Shown here: positions 54,654 to 63,456 of the stretch, piece after piece
Layout: every line of letters begins with the position of its first letter
How positions within the stretch are numbered: the stretch's first letter is position 1
Source: Peribacillus sp. ACCC06369
GTDB lineage: Bacteria; Bacillota; Bacilli; Bacillales; DSM-1321
NCBI RefSeq assembly: GCF_030348945.1
Contig: NZ_JAUCEN010000002.1
Location: 5,146,001 to 5,210,000 of the forward strand
Direction: 5' to 3'
Length of the DNA stretch: 64,000 nt
The notes under the pieces: model-generated
Told to the model about the DNA's origin: nothing
The model's input: the letters and a program-made list of their open reading frames with translations, nothing else
The model's database searches: none
Translations under genes and position numbers: made by a program

Positions 54654-56099
54654 ATGATCATCGAATGGAGACCTAACCGGACATCCAACATATCACTTCA
54701 CCGACAAATAGTGGATTGGATGAAACAACAAATAACAAGGGGGGAATGGCCCGTTGCGACCAAGCTTCCAGCACAACGTTCAATGGCCGATTCCTTTGGC
54801 GTTAACCGAAGTACCATCATTACAGCTATAGATGAGTTGATTGCAGATGGACTATTGGAAACCAAGGTAGGGTCCGGCACCTTCGTTTCGAATAATACAT
54901 GGAATGTGCTCGTCTCCAGCAAACAGCCCGACTGGAGAAACTATGTCCGAAATGGCCTTCATGAACCTAATTTAAAAACGATTCAGGACATTAATCAGTA
55001 TGAAACAGACACCACCATCATCAGATTAGGCACGGGCGAACTTTCACCGTCTCTCCTGCCGACAAAAAAAATCGAAAAGACGCTGCATTCCACTTCTTTC
55101 GATGCCCACTCATTGGGTTATTCTGAACCCAAGGGCGATAAAAGGCTCCGCCAATGTATAAGTGTTTATTTAGAAACAAAAGGGGTCAAGGTAAGCCCCA
55201 GCTCCCTCATGATCGTTTCTGGCGGGCTTCAAGCACTCCAATTGATTTCAGTCGGTTTACTTCAAAAGGGATCAATGATTTTACATGAATCCCCTTCCTA
55301 TTTAAATTCTGTTCATCCTTTTCAATCTGCGGGCATGAACTTAGTAGGTATATCAAACCATGGCCGGGAAAGTATTCCCACACAAATAAAGCGAATCATT
55401 GAAAAGAAGAAAGCGTCACTGTTTTATACTGTTCCAACGTTCAACAATCCAACAAATACTACATGGACAAAAGAAGAAAGACAAAACCTCCTATCCATAT
55501 GCAAAAAAGAACAGATTCCGATTATTGAAGATGACGTATATAGTGACTTGTGGTTTGATAAGGAACCACCGCTACCTATAAAATCACTTGATGCAGATGG
55601 CCTTGTATTGCACATTGGCAGTATGTCCAAAACGTTAAGCCCCGGATTGCGAATCGGATGGATTGCTGGTCCAATAACTGTGATTGAACGTTTAGCAGAT
55701 ATTAAAATGCAAATGGATTACGGTTCCAGTGCACTTTCCCAATACCTTGTGGCAGAATGGTTGGCAAGTGGTCAATATTCAAAGCATTTAGAGTGGCTAA
55801 GGCATGAGTTGATAGTACGTAGAGATTTTACATTATCTCTTCTCAATCAATATTTTAAGGGACTGGCAGAATGGGAAATACCTCAAGGCGGATTTTATAT
55901 ATGGTTAAAATTATGTAAACCCATCGTGAATCCAAATCTTTTCAAACAAGCGATAAAGGAGAACATACTCCTTAATCCGGGGTACATATATGAACCAAAT
56001 AACACGACACATCTACGGCTTTCATATTCATACGCCTCGGAGGACCAATTAGCTTATGGCATTCAAACCCTTTCAAAAATCATTCGGCAGTTAGTTTGA
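54654..56099 (+). CDS. MocR-type regulator (GntR HTH fused to PLP aminotransferase fold)
   Basis: MocR proteins sense amino acids, vitamins or PLP through a type-I aminotransferase-like domain. The 481-residue protein has a GntR winged helix at about 8-75 (LHRQIVDWMKQQITRGEWP, LPAQRSMADSFGVNRSTI) and a PLP fold with YTVPTFNNPT and the PLP-lysine motif SMSKTLSPGLRIGW (Lys326). The ATG at 54654 follows AAAGGAG. It likely controls the divergent LysE-type exporter and itself. Confidence 0.92.
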   Translation: MIIEWRPNRTSNISLHRQIVDWMKQQITRGEWPVATKLPAQRSMADSFGVNRSTIITAIDELIADGLLETKVGSGTFVSNNTWNVLVSSKQPDWRNYVRNGLHEPNLKTIQDINQYETDTTIIRLGTGELSPSLLPTKKIEKTLHSTSFDAHSLGYSEPKGDKRLRQCISVYLETKGVKVSPSSLMIVSGGLQALQLISVGLLQKGSMILHESPSYLNSVHPFQSAGMNLVGISNHGRESIPTQIKRIIEKKKASLFYTVPTFNNPTNTTWTKEERQNLLSICKKEQIPIIEDDVYSDLWFDKEPPLPIKSLDADGLVLHIGSMSKTLSPGLRIGWIAGPITVIERLADIKMQMDYGSSALSQYLVAEWLASGQYSKHLEWLRHELIVRRDFTLSLLNQYFKGLAEWEIPQGGFYIWLKLCKPIVNPNLFKQAIKENILLNPGYIYEPNNTTHLRLSYSYASEDQLAYGIQTLSKIIRQLV

Positions 56100-56280
56100 A
56101 TTCTTGATTGATCAAAAGCGCCTAATCGTATTGAGACATTAATGGAGCTGCTCGTGGCAGCCCCCATTCATATTGAACTGAACAATTTACATGTACCGGG
56201 TAACGAACCTTGTCGAATTACGTTCCACTTTTAACGAAAGTGACCAGCTTTAATGTCCTGCCTAAGAAAGGTAAAGAAAG

Positions 56281-56694
56281 TCACGGAGTGCCTGATTTCC
56301 TTTTTACGTTCCATTCTTTCAGTTGGATGATGAAAAAAGAATGGTGATTTCCATGATTGATCATGATATGATCGAGGATTTCGGTAAGCGCCTCCCCCTT
56401 ATTCTGATGATATTGATCTGAACTTTCCTCAATGGTGATTTTTTCTTGTTGGGGGTCATAATTAATTGATGTTTTAGCACCCTTTTCAAAAAAAGAAAGG
56501 GCTACCTCCTCAAATAGCGGAAAATCCTGATAGGGTGAATCTGAGCGGGGCTCTTTTTCAAATGGAGAATTGACGTGCTGAAGTGCATCAAAGAAACTCG
56601 GTTTTGTAAGTGATGAGTCGCTTCCTTTTCTTTCAAATTTCACTGTAATTCCACGATTATATACCTTTTTGCTCGAATACTTCTTACGATACAT
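56281..56694 (-). CDS. Hypothetical protein, 137 residues
   Basis: I do not recognise a family. The protein starts MYRKKYSSKKVYNRGITVKF, is hydrophilic, with no membrane or signal segment, and has a helical C-terminal part rich in His (DHIMINHGNHHSFFIIQLKEW). An AAGGAGG ribosome site with correct spacing supports it. It is isolated between the MocR gene and a repeat cluster. Confidence 0.7.
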   Translation of the reverse strand: MYRKKYSSKKVYNRGITVKFERKGSDSSLTKPSFFDALQHVNSPFEKEPRSDSPYQDFPLFEEVALSFFEKGAKTSINYDPQQEKITIEESSDQYHQNKGEALTEILDHIMINHGNHHSFFIIQLKEWNVKRKSGTP

Positions 56695-56874
56695 AGATAT
56701 CCTCCTTTTTTATCAGTTCTTTATACCTAATTCCTTCACCTTTCACTATTTACCTGCTAGATAATGAAAATACTTCCTCACTAATAGATTTCCATATTAG
56801 CACGGTGAAAACGCAGCAAACTACTCCAAAATCATCACGAAAGAATTCATACTCCAAATTCATAATCCGGAAAT

Positions 56875-57215
56875 CTTTTTACGCAAAAACAGCCCTCTTG
56901 GATAAGAGGGCTCATACTGTAAACAAACTCGATAATAATTGATTTTACCAACAGTTTTTTTGAGGGTTTGTACACAATTCGAACGGTGATTTCCACTCCA
57001 GGCACTCGCTTTCCGCGGGCGGTCCGGGTGCCTCCTCGGCGCTCTTTGCGCCTGTGGGGTCTCCCTTGGACACGCTTTTCCCGCAGGAGTCTCGTACCTT
57101 CCGTTCCAATCAACTGGAATGTTTTTTTAAAGAATACTGTAGGTAAACTCGCTTTTCTTCGTCAAAAGGAGGTTCGGATTGGACTACCCCGAACCTTGAT
57201 TAGAAAGGAAAACTT
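56875..57215 (+). repeat. Dispersed intergenic repeat, copy 5 (GC-rich Bacillus-type core)
   Basis: It opens with the hairpin CAGCCCTCTTGGATAAGAG and the family start ATACTGTAAACAAACTCG. Its core differs from copies 2-4: CACTCGCTTTCCGCGGGC, GCCTCCTCGGCGC, GCGCCTGTGGGGTCTC and TTCCCGCAGGAGTCTCG, a pattern I recall from intergenic repeats in many Bacillus genomes. Small open frames in it (e.g. 56847-57113 minus, 56968-57270 plus) are translations of the repeat and not genes. Confidence 0.8.
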
Positions 57216-57470
57216 GGTAATCCTTCATGTTTTTTTACTTTTTTATGGAATGAAACCCTCATTAGATTGAAGAAATTTGCGACACTCCTGCCGAATAACT
57301 GGCTAGACGAGACCCCACAGACGCTTGCTTTGATGCGGCTTGGCAGACAGTCGGCGGAAAGGGAGCGGACTTCTGAAATAAGCTGGAACGTTTTTCAAAG
57401 AAAAAAACTGTAGGCAAACTCGCTTTCTGCGAATTTGTCTACAGTCTGAACCCATGGGTAAGAGGGCTGC
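57216..57470 (-). repeat. Dispersed intergenic repeat, copy 4 (inverted relative to copy 5)
   Basis: Read on the minus strand it has the best-kept form: a terminator hairpin ACTGTAGACAAATTCGC with GCGAGTTTGCCTACAGT plus seven Ts, then CTTTCCGCCGACTGTC, TAGCCAGTTATTCGGC, CAGGAGTGTCGCAAATTTC and GTAAAAAAACATGAA. It lies head to head with copy 5, so the pair has inverted ends. It probably terminates no plus-strand gene. Confidence 0.85.
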
Positions 57471-57476
57471 CTTTCG

Positions 57477-60400
57477 TTATTTTTTTGCTTTATTGATGTT
57501 AAAGGATTTCTTCGATTCATTTCCTGCAAGATCGGTCACCTTAAATTCAAACTTGTTGTTGCCTGATTTAAGCGGCAGTTCCAGATCCTCTATCTTCTTC
57601 TTATAGGCACGCATTTTATATGGTTCCTTGAATTCATTATAGAATACTTCGCTTCCGTTCAGGTAAAGGCGGATTTCATCGAAATTATCTTCTACCGTCA
57701 CATCCACTTTTGGATTTTTCCCTTTGAATCCTACAGTTGCCGGTACGCCTTTAACTTTTATACCTGGTTTTGTTGTATCGACCATAATCGTCCGTTTAAA
57801 GGAAACCGTGTTATCCCATTTGTCTGTCGCTTTAACCGTAAAGCTTTGGACGCCGTCCTCGAATTTCTTATCATATGAGAATTCATATTTATTATTCGTT
57901 TTGTTATACGTTACAGGGATCGTTTTATTATCTATTTTAAATTCCTTTATTTCCGACGCTTCTTCAATATCTCCTGTTATTTTGATTTTCTTTTTATTGT
58001 TCACGCTTAATGCTTCAGGACTTTTTATCTTTACAGCTGGTGCATGATTATCGATTGGAGCTGAATCACTGGCTAATTCAGTTTCAGCTGTTTTTTCATT
58101 ACCTGCAAAGTCAATTGCCACTACTTGAACCTTCTCCCCTTTTACATCAGGTAGGGTGAATTGTTTCGAATTCGCCGGGAGCGGCTCCTCCATGATGGAT
58201 GCTCCATCGACTTGCACATCGTAATAAGCAAGTCCTGAACCATTCAAATTATCCTTACCTTGGATGGTTAATACATTGCCTTTTTTCGAAATCTTGACTG
58301 TCGGCTTTACCGTATCGATTTTGATAGGCATTTTAAAAGTCTGCCATTTTGCACCCTCGTAATCTATCATCGCTTTGATTTCAAAATGATAGACCCCATC
58401 CTTAGCAAGTGCATTATTGATTTTACCGTCCCATTTACGGGCTGGATCAAGTGAGTATGCGGTCCCTTCCCCACCATCATAATAGTCCTTACGCACATTA
58501 TTCTCTGTGCGAAGTTTCCGGACTGATTTGTTTTCACCATTCAATATATTATATTCTACCTTTTTCGCATTCCTTAAGAATGATAGGACAGGCACGAAGT
58601 CATCCTGCGCTCCATCGCCATTTGGGGAAATCGCAATATTTTTGCCATTAAATGTTTTCCCCGCAGGGTCGTAGCCAAGATAAGTGAAATCTTCACCTGC
58701 TGTCGATACTCCACCTGCCATGCCATAGAAAGACTCTTTATCATATTTAGTGCCATCAAGGATTGGGGCCTTGTCCCACTCCCCTTTAAACCCTACATAG
58801 GGTACATGCAGTTCCGGATTAGTGTCAGCTGGATCCTTCAATGAAATGAAGCCTTCAACAAAATATCCGTTTGGAAAGACCTTGTCAACGTCTACAAGAG
58901 TCTGAAGGTCATCGCCAAGTACCTTTGCATCGGTTATGTCCACCTTCACTTCGAATGTAACCGATTTTTTTGCAGGTACGGTAATCTTATTTGTATCTTT
59001 ATTATTGATTTTAATCGAAGCGTCCTTAATTTCCTGTGCCTCTAACTGGTGCGCGGAATAACCCAGTTGTCCCTGGATTGCATAGTCTGTTTGGATATTT
59101 CCTTGTACATCATACTTGACTGCTTTGTTGCTGAAGTTTTCAACCTTTAAAGTAAAGGCGAACTTATTGCCGATCTCCTTCATTGCAACCTTCGCTTCTT
59201 TCGTGAACGCCTCCGTCACGACAGCAGGTGTGGACAATGCGGATTGCAGCTGCATGACTCCAGCTCCCTGCCTGCGAGGCGAGTATGGATTCTCCCATTC
59301 TAGGGCGTTATTGACGACCCCCTGATCCATTAATGGCTTTGAAGTATTCATCATCAGGTTCTTAGCCAAATTGGCCCGGGCAGATCCATCTAATTTAAAG
59401 TCTTTATCCACTCTTTCAAGAACAAGTGCAGAGCCTCCGGATACATGTGGCGCGGCCATCGAAGTACCGCTCATCATTCCATATTCATCGTTGTTCAACG
59501 TCGAATAAATCTGTCCGCCTGGAGCAGTGATTTCCGGTTTGAAATCCAGGTTCGGTGCGACTCCCCATGAACTGAATGCGCTCATTTTTCCTGCTTCTGG
59601 ATTTACAGCTTTTGTTTTATCACCATTAAAGGTAATCTTCACCTTTTCTCCATCAGTTAAGGCCGCTTTCAGCTTTGCACCATCCGATTTCAACATAAAC
59701 AGCTGAGGAATCGTGATATTTTGATCTGTAGCCATGGAAATATATCCATCAGCATTATTGTAAATAATGACTCCTGTCGCTCCTGCTGCCTGGGCATTTT
59801 GCGTCTTTTCAATAAAAGAAAGCGTGCCGCGCTCGATGAGGGCGAACTTGCCCTTTACATCCACTTTGGAAAGCTCCTCTGGCGTCCCAAGACCTGCGGC
59901 AACCAAGTCATGCGTTTTTTCTTTTAAAGCATTGGGATGTACGCTCGAAGCCGACATGAACGGCGCTTTTCCTACTTGCCCATTTATATCATAAGTCGCC
60001 GCATCCAAATCCATATAGTTATTCTCGACCGAGGCCACTTGTACCGAGTCATAAGCAAGTCCAGGTGAACCTGAAACGCCAATATCCGGGTTCGAGGCTG
60101 ATGGGTTTGCAAATCCATTTCCAAAGTGAGCCGAATTTCCTGCTGAAATCGACATGAGGATTCCATTATCAACAGCTCTGGATACTGCCTGCTGCTCCGG
60201 ATCTTCTGCTGATACAAAACCTGCAGTTGAGCCAAGGCTCATATTAAGCACATCCGCCCCAAGGATGATTGCATCGTCAATTGCCTTAATATATATATCT
60301 CCCCATGTTGTCTGCATGGCGGGATCATTCCCGAAGACCTTTAAAGCAAGCAGCTGGGCTTCAGGAGCGACCCCTTTAATGCCGCCATTCGCTTCATCTC

Positions 60401-61214
60401 CATTGGCACCAGCCGTCCCTGCTACATGCATTCCATGCATGGAGGCCCCTTCACCAAGGTCAAGGATTTCTTCATTTTCATCCATGTAATTATATCCATA
60501 AGGTACCTTCGCCGTATAATAGTTGCCTAATAGATGGCTAGATTCCTTCATTCCGCTAATTTCACTTTCAGTCAGTTCTGCCTTATTCTCGTCATTCAGG
60601 ACCATATCACGGTGAGATGGGTCGATTCCAGTATCGATAATCCCGACGACCATCCCTTCCCCTTTATATCCATATTCCCTCCATGCTTCCTGGGCTTGGA
60701 CAAGTTCTTTACTATAAAGCATCTCAGGTTTTTCTACAGGACGTTCATATTCATTCGCTATATGTACTTCAGCAACTTCAGGCATGGCTTCCACCTTTTT
60801 GATTTCACCATACTGAAGTTCACCACTGAACCCATTGACGACTGTGGTAAAACTTTCAAGTTCCTTGAAAGCTATTTTCTTCTCTTTCACCTTATTTTTC
60901 AATTTCTTCTGAACAGCTAATTTTTCGGACTTTAATTGTTGTTTCTTATTTTTCGATAGCTGTTTAAAAAGTTTCCCTTCTTTCGAAGCCGTTTCTATTG
61001 CCGGGGCTTCCTTCATCTCTACGATGACCCTGACCTTCTCGTTGCTTTTGTATTTCTTCCCCAAATCATTTTTCTTCAGCTTTATAATGCTTTCCTTATT
61101 CTTCTCACCTGCACTGCCCGAACCGGTCGGGGGATCTGGGAGCTTGGCTGCGGAAACGCTTGCAGTAAATACTAATAGAAAGATTGCTAGAATGGACAAG
61201 CTACGTTTAAACAA
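57477..61214 (-). CDS. Large secreted subtilisin-like (S8) protease, C5a-peptidase-like architecture
   Basis: It is a secreted serine protease. The 1245-residue protein has a signal peptide (about 1-22), an inhibitor I9 propeptide (VRVIVEMKEAPAIE to about 155), and the S8 catalytic triad Asp194 (GIIDTGIDPSH), His260 (SMHGMHVAGT) and Ser585 (SGTSMAAPH). A PA domain is inserted at about 425-535. A Fn3-like middle region follows (about 690-860), then several Ig-like modules to the end. No LPxTG or SLH anchor is seen. Translation starts at TTG, eight bases after a strong AGGAGG. It is separated from the ABC transporter genes upstream by a terminator. Confidence 0.92.
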   Translation of the reverse strand: MFKRSLSILAIFLLVFTASVSAAKLPDPPTGSGSAGEKNKESIIKLKKNDLGKKYKSNEKVRVIVEMKEAPAIETASKEGKLFKQLSKNKKQQLKSEKLAVQKKLKNKVKEKKIAFKELESFTTVVNGFSGELQYGEIKKVEAMPEVAEVHIANEYERPVEKPEMLYSKELVQAQEAWREYGYKGEGMVVGIIDTGIDPSHRDMVLNDENKAELTESEISGMKESSHLLGNYYTAKVPYGYNYMDENEEILDLGEGASMHGMHVAGTAGANGDEANGGIKGVAPEAQLLALKVFGNDPAMQTTWGDIYIKAIDDAIILGADVLNMSLGSTAGFVSAEDPEQQAVSRAVDNGILMSISAGNSAHFGNGFANPSASNPDIGVSGSPGLAYDSVQVASVENNYMDLDAATYDINGQVGKAPFMSASSVHPNALKEKTHDLVAAGLGTPEELSKVDVKGKFALIERGTLSFIEKTQNAQAAGATGVIIYNNADGYISMATDQNITIPQLFMLKSDGAKLKAALTDGEKVKITFNGDKTKAVNPEAGKMSAFSSWGVAPNLDFKPEITAPGGQIYSTLNNDEYGMMSGTSMAAPHVSGGSALVLERVDKDFKLDGSARANLAKNLMMNTSKPLMDQGVVNNALEWENPYSPRRQGAGVMQLQSALSTPAVVTEAFTKEAKVAMKEIGNKFAFTLKVENFSNKAVKYDVQGNIQTDYAIQGQLGYSAHQLEAQEIKDASIKINNKDTNKITVPAKKSVTFEVKVDITDAKVLGDDLQTLVDVDKVFPNGYFVEGFISLKDPADTNPELHVPYVGFKGEWDKAPILDGTKYDKESFYGMAGGVSTAGEDFTYLGYDPAGKTFNGKNIAISPNGDGAQDDFVPVLSFLRNAKKVEYNILNGENKSVRKLRTENNVRKDYYDGGEGTAYSLDPARKWDGKINNALAKDGVYHFEIKAMIDYEGAKWQTFKMPIKIDTVKPTVKISKKGNVLTIQGKDNLNGSGLAYYDVQVDGASIMEEPLPANSKQFTLPDVKGEKVQVVAIDFAGNEKTAETELASDSAPIDNHAPAVKIKSPEALSVNNKKKIKITGDIEEASEIKEFKIDNKTIPVTYNKTNNKYEFSYDKKFEDGVQSFTVKATDKWDNTVSFKRTIMVDTTKPGIKVKGVPATVGFKGKNPKVDVTVEDNFDEIRLYLNGSEVFYNEFKEPYKMRAYKKKIEDLELPLKSGNNKFEFKVTDLAGNESKKSFNINKAKK

Positions 61215-61379
61215 TGAACTTTCCTCCTCTAAAATAATGTATTTTTGGAATATTCTTACTTAGTATAAAAATATCACAACTTTTGGGGTGAATTTAAGAG
61301 ATAATAGTCACTATTTTCCTATTTCAAACTAGGATATTGTCATTATTTTTCATATTTTAATAGATTTACAAGATAGACG

Positions 61380-61416
61380 ACAAAAAGATGGTGATGTTAA
61401 AACTAACATCACCTTT
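61380..61416 (-). terminator. Terminator of the dipeptide/oligopeptide ABC transporter operon
   Basis: On the minus strand GGTGATGTTAG pairs with TAACATCACC and is followed by ATCTTTTTG, just after the DppC-like stop codon. Confidence 0.8.
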
Positions 61417-61421
61417 TACTT

Positions 61422-62324
61422 CTAGTTTTTCATTCTTGGATCCAGAGCATCACGCAGGCCATCGCCCATTAGGTTAAAGCCGAGTACCGTAAGCATGATC
61501 GCAAGCCCAGGAAAAAGAACCGTCCATGGTGCTTGAATGATGAATGCTCTGGAATCGGCAAGCATTTTTCCCCACTCTGGTGCTGGCGGCTGTGCACCGA
61601 GACCGAGAAAGCCAAGTGCTGCACACTCAATTATGGCAGTAGCAATCGCCAAGGTACCCTGGACGATAATCGGTGCAAGGCTATTCGGAAGGACGTGATG
61701 AAGGAGAATGCGGCCATCTCCCATTCCAATGGCCTTCGCGGCCGTTACATATTCCTCTTCTTTCACACTTAAGACCCGTGAACGTAGAAGCCGGCCAAAT
61801 ATCGGGACATTGACGATGGCAATGGCAATAAGTGCATTGCGAAGGGAAGGTCCCAAAACGGCCACGACAGCAATGGCCAGCAAGATACTTGGAAAGGCCA
61901 GAATGATGTCAAAGACCCTCGATATGATCGTATCTATCCACCTACCGTAATAACCGGCAATGATTCCTAAAAAAGATCCAACCACGACAGACCCGGCTAC
62001 AGATAAGAAGCCGATCCCTATTGATATGCGCGAGCCATAAATGACCCTGCTCAAAATATCACGGCCAAATTCATCCGTTCCAAACCAATGTTCCGCAGAT
62101 GGTGCCAAATGTTTATCACTTAGCTTTTGTCCCTCAAATGAATAGGGTGCTATTAGCGGTGCGAAGACGGCTATTAAGATGAAAAATAAAACAATCCCCA
62201 GACCAACAAGGGCTACTTTATTTTTCTTAAAGCTTTTCCATCCTTCCTTCCAGGGAGAGATGACTTTTTCCTCTGCCTCTTTGGGAGGAAGGATTGGCGA
62301 TGTATTCGTTGCTATTTCAGGCAT
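61422..62324 (-). CDS. Peptide ABC transporter permease, DppC/OppC type
   Basis: It is the second membrane subunit of a di/oligopeptide importer. The 300-residue protein has an N-terminal OppC_N segment (SPWKEGWKSFKKNKVALVGL), HWFGTDEFGRDILSRVIYGSR, and the inner-membrane EAA-type loop EYVTAAKAIGMGDGRILLHHVLPN in part, with about six membrane helices. It lies 12 bases after the DppB-like gene. No ATPase genes follow; the transcript ends here, so the ATPases must be upstream of the window edge or elsewhere. Confidence 0.95.
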   Translation of the reverse strand: MPEIATNTSPILPPKEAEEKVISPWKEGWKSFKKNKVALVGLGIVLFFILIAVFAPLIAPYSFEGQKLSDKHLAPSAEHWFGTDEFGRDILSRVIYGSRISIGIGFLSVAGSVVVGSFLGIIAGYYGRWIDTIISRVFDIILAFPSILLAIAVVAVLGPSLRNALIAIAIVNVPIFGRLLRSRVLSVKEEEYVTAAKAIGMGDGRILLHHVLPNSLAPIIVQGTLAIATAIIECAALGFLGLGAQPPAPEWGKMLADSRAFIIQAPWTVLFPGLAIMLTVLGFNLMGDGLRDALDPRMKN

Positions 62325-62336
62325 GAGTTTCCCTCC

Positions 62337-63341
62337 CTATTTATACTTAATCCTAGGATCGATTGCTGCATACAACAAGTCCACAACTAGATTAATCATG
62401 ACGAACAGAAAGGCGATGACGAGAATTCCGGACTGTATGACCGGATAGTCCCGAGATAGTATTGCATCATAAATATATGTACCGATACCCGGCCACCCAA
62501 AAATGTTTTCCGTTAATATGGCGCCGCCTAAAAGTAATCCTGTCTGAAGGCCGATAACTGTAACCACTGGAATTAAGGCATTCTTAAAGGAATGCTTGTA
62601 AACAACCCAAAACATTCTCATTCCCTTGGCACGAGCCGTACGAATGAAATCCGATCTCATAACTTCCAGCATGGACGAACGTGTCATCCTTGCAATAATG
62701 GCCATTGGAATGGTCGCAAGCGCAATTCCCGGCAAAATGAGATGTTTGATCACTTCGAAAAACTGATCCACTCTGCCAGCAATGAGTGTATCTATCAAAT
62801 ACAGACCGGTTATGGCCTCAACAGGATCCCTGATATTGTCCCGCCCTGTCGTCGGTAGTAAATCCCATTGTATTGAAATGATGTATTGCTCCATTAATCC
62901 CAGCCAGAATATAGGCATGGACAAACCAATCAACGCAATAACCATTGCTACATAATCAAACCATGAGTTTTGGAACCAAGCTGATATTATCCCTGCATTC
63001 ACACCTATGACTACTGCAATGATCATGGCGATCAATGCCAGTTCTATCGTGGCCATGAGGTATGGCCCAATTTCTTCAGAAACCGGACTATTCGTTTTTA
63101 ACGATACACCCAGGTCACCCTTTAACAGGCCTGATAAGTAATCCCAAAATTGAATGAACCAAGGTTTATCCAAACCAAGTTCCTTTGTCATTGCAGCGAC
63201 TGCCTCTTCTGTTGCTTGCTGCCCTAGAATCACCTGTGCTGGATTTCCAGGAATCGCCCGAATCATCATGAATACAATAAATGCCATTCCGAGTAACACT
63301 GGAATGAGAGATCCTAAACGTCGTACGGTATAGGAAAACAA
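62337..63341 (-). CDS. Peptide ABC transporter permease, DppB/OppB type
   Basis: It is the first membrane subunit of the importer. The protein starts with the family sequence FSYTVRRLGSLIPVLLGM and includes MIRAIPGNPAQVILGQQAT and the EAA loop DFIRTARAKGMRMFWVVYKH, with six predicted helices. The open frame runs 24 codons further upstream, but a TTG at 63341 about nine bases after AAAGGCGG gives the usual N-terminus (334 residues). A GTG nine bases upstream is an alternative. Confidence 0.94.
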   Translation of the reverse strand: MFSYTVRRLGSLIPVLLGMAFIVFMMIRAIPGNPAQVILGQQATEEAVAAMTKELGLDKPWFIQFWDYLSGLLKGDLGVSLKTNSPVSEEIGPYLMATIELALIAMIIAVVIGVNAGIISAWFQNSWFDYVAMVIALIGLSMPIFWLGLMEQYIISIQWDLLPTTGRDNIRDPVEAITGLYLIDTLIAGRVDQFFEVIKHLILPGIALATIPMAIIARMTRSSMLEVMRSDFIRTARAKGMRMFWVVYKHSFKNALIPVVTVIGLQTGLLLGGAILTENIFGWPGIGTYIYDAILSRDYPVIQSGILVIAFLFVMINLVVDLLYAAIDPRIKYK

Positions 63342-63408
63342 AACAATCACCCGCCTTTTAAATAAGGGTCCTTCGAAGCGCCCTCGATCATTTTGAAATG
63401 CATTCCAT

Positions 63409-63450
63409 AACAAAACCGGGAAGCATGCAAGATTCCATACTACCCGGTTC
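63409..63450 (-). terminator. Internal hairpin between binding-protein and permease genes
   Basis: On the minus strand AACCGGGT and CCCGGTT arms are followed by TTGTT. Such hairpins after the binding-protein gene often lower expression of the downstream permease genes. Confidence 0.6.
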
Positions 63451-63456
63451 GTACGG

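Noticed and set aside
56847..57270. Two small Arg-rich frames on opposite strands
   Set aside because: Both are translations of the GC-rich dispersed repeat core.
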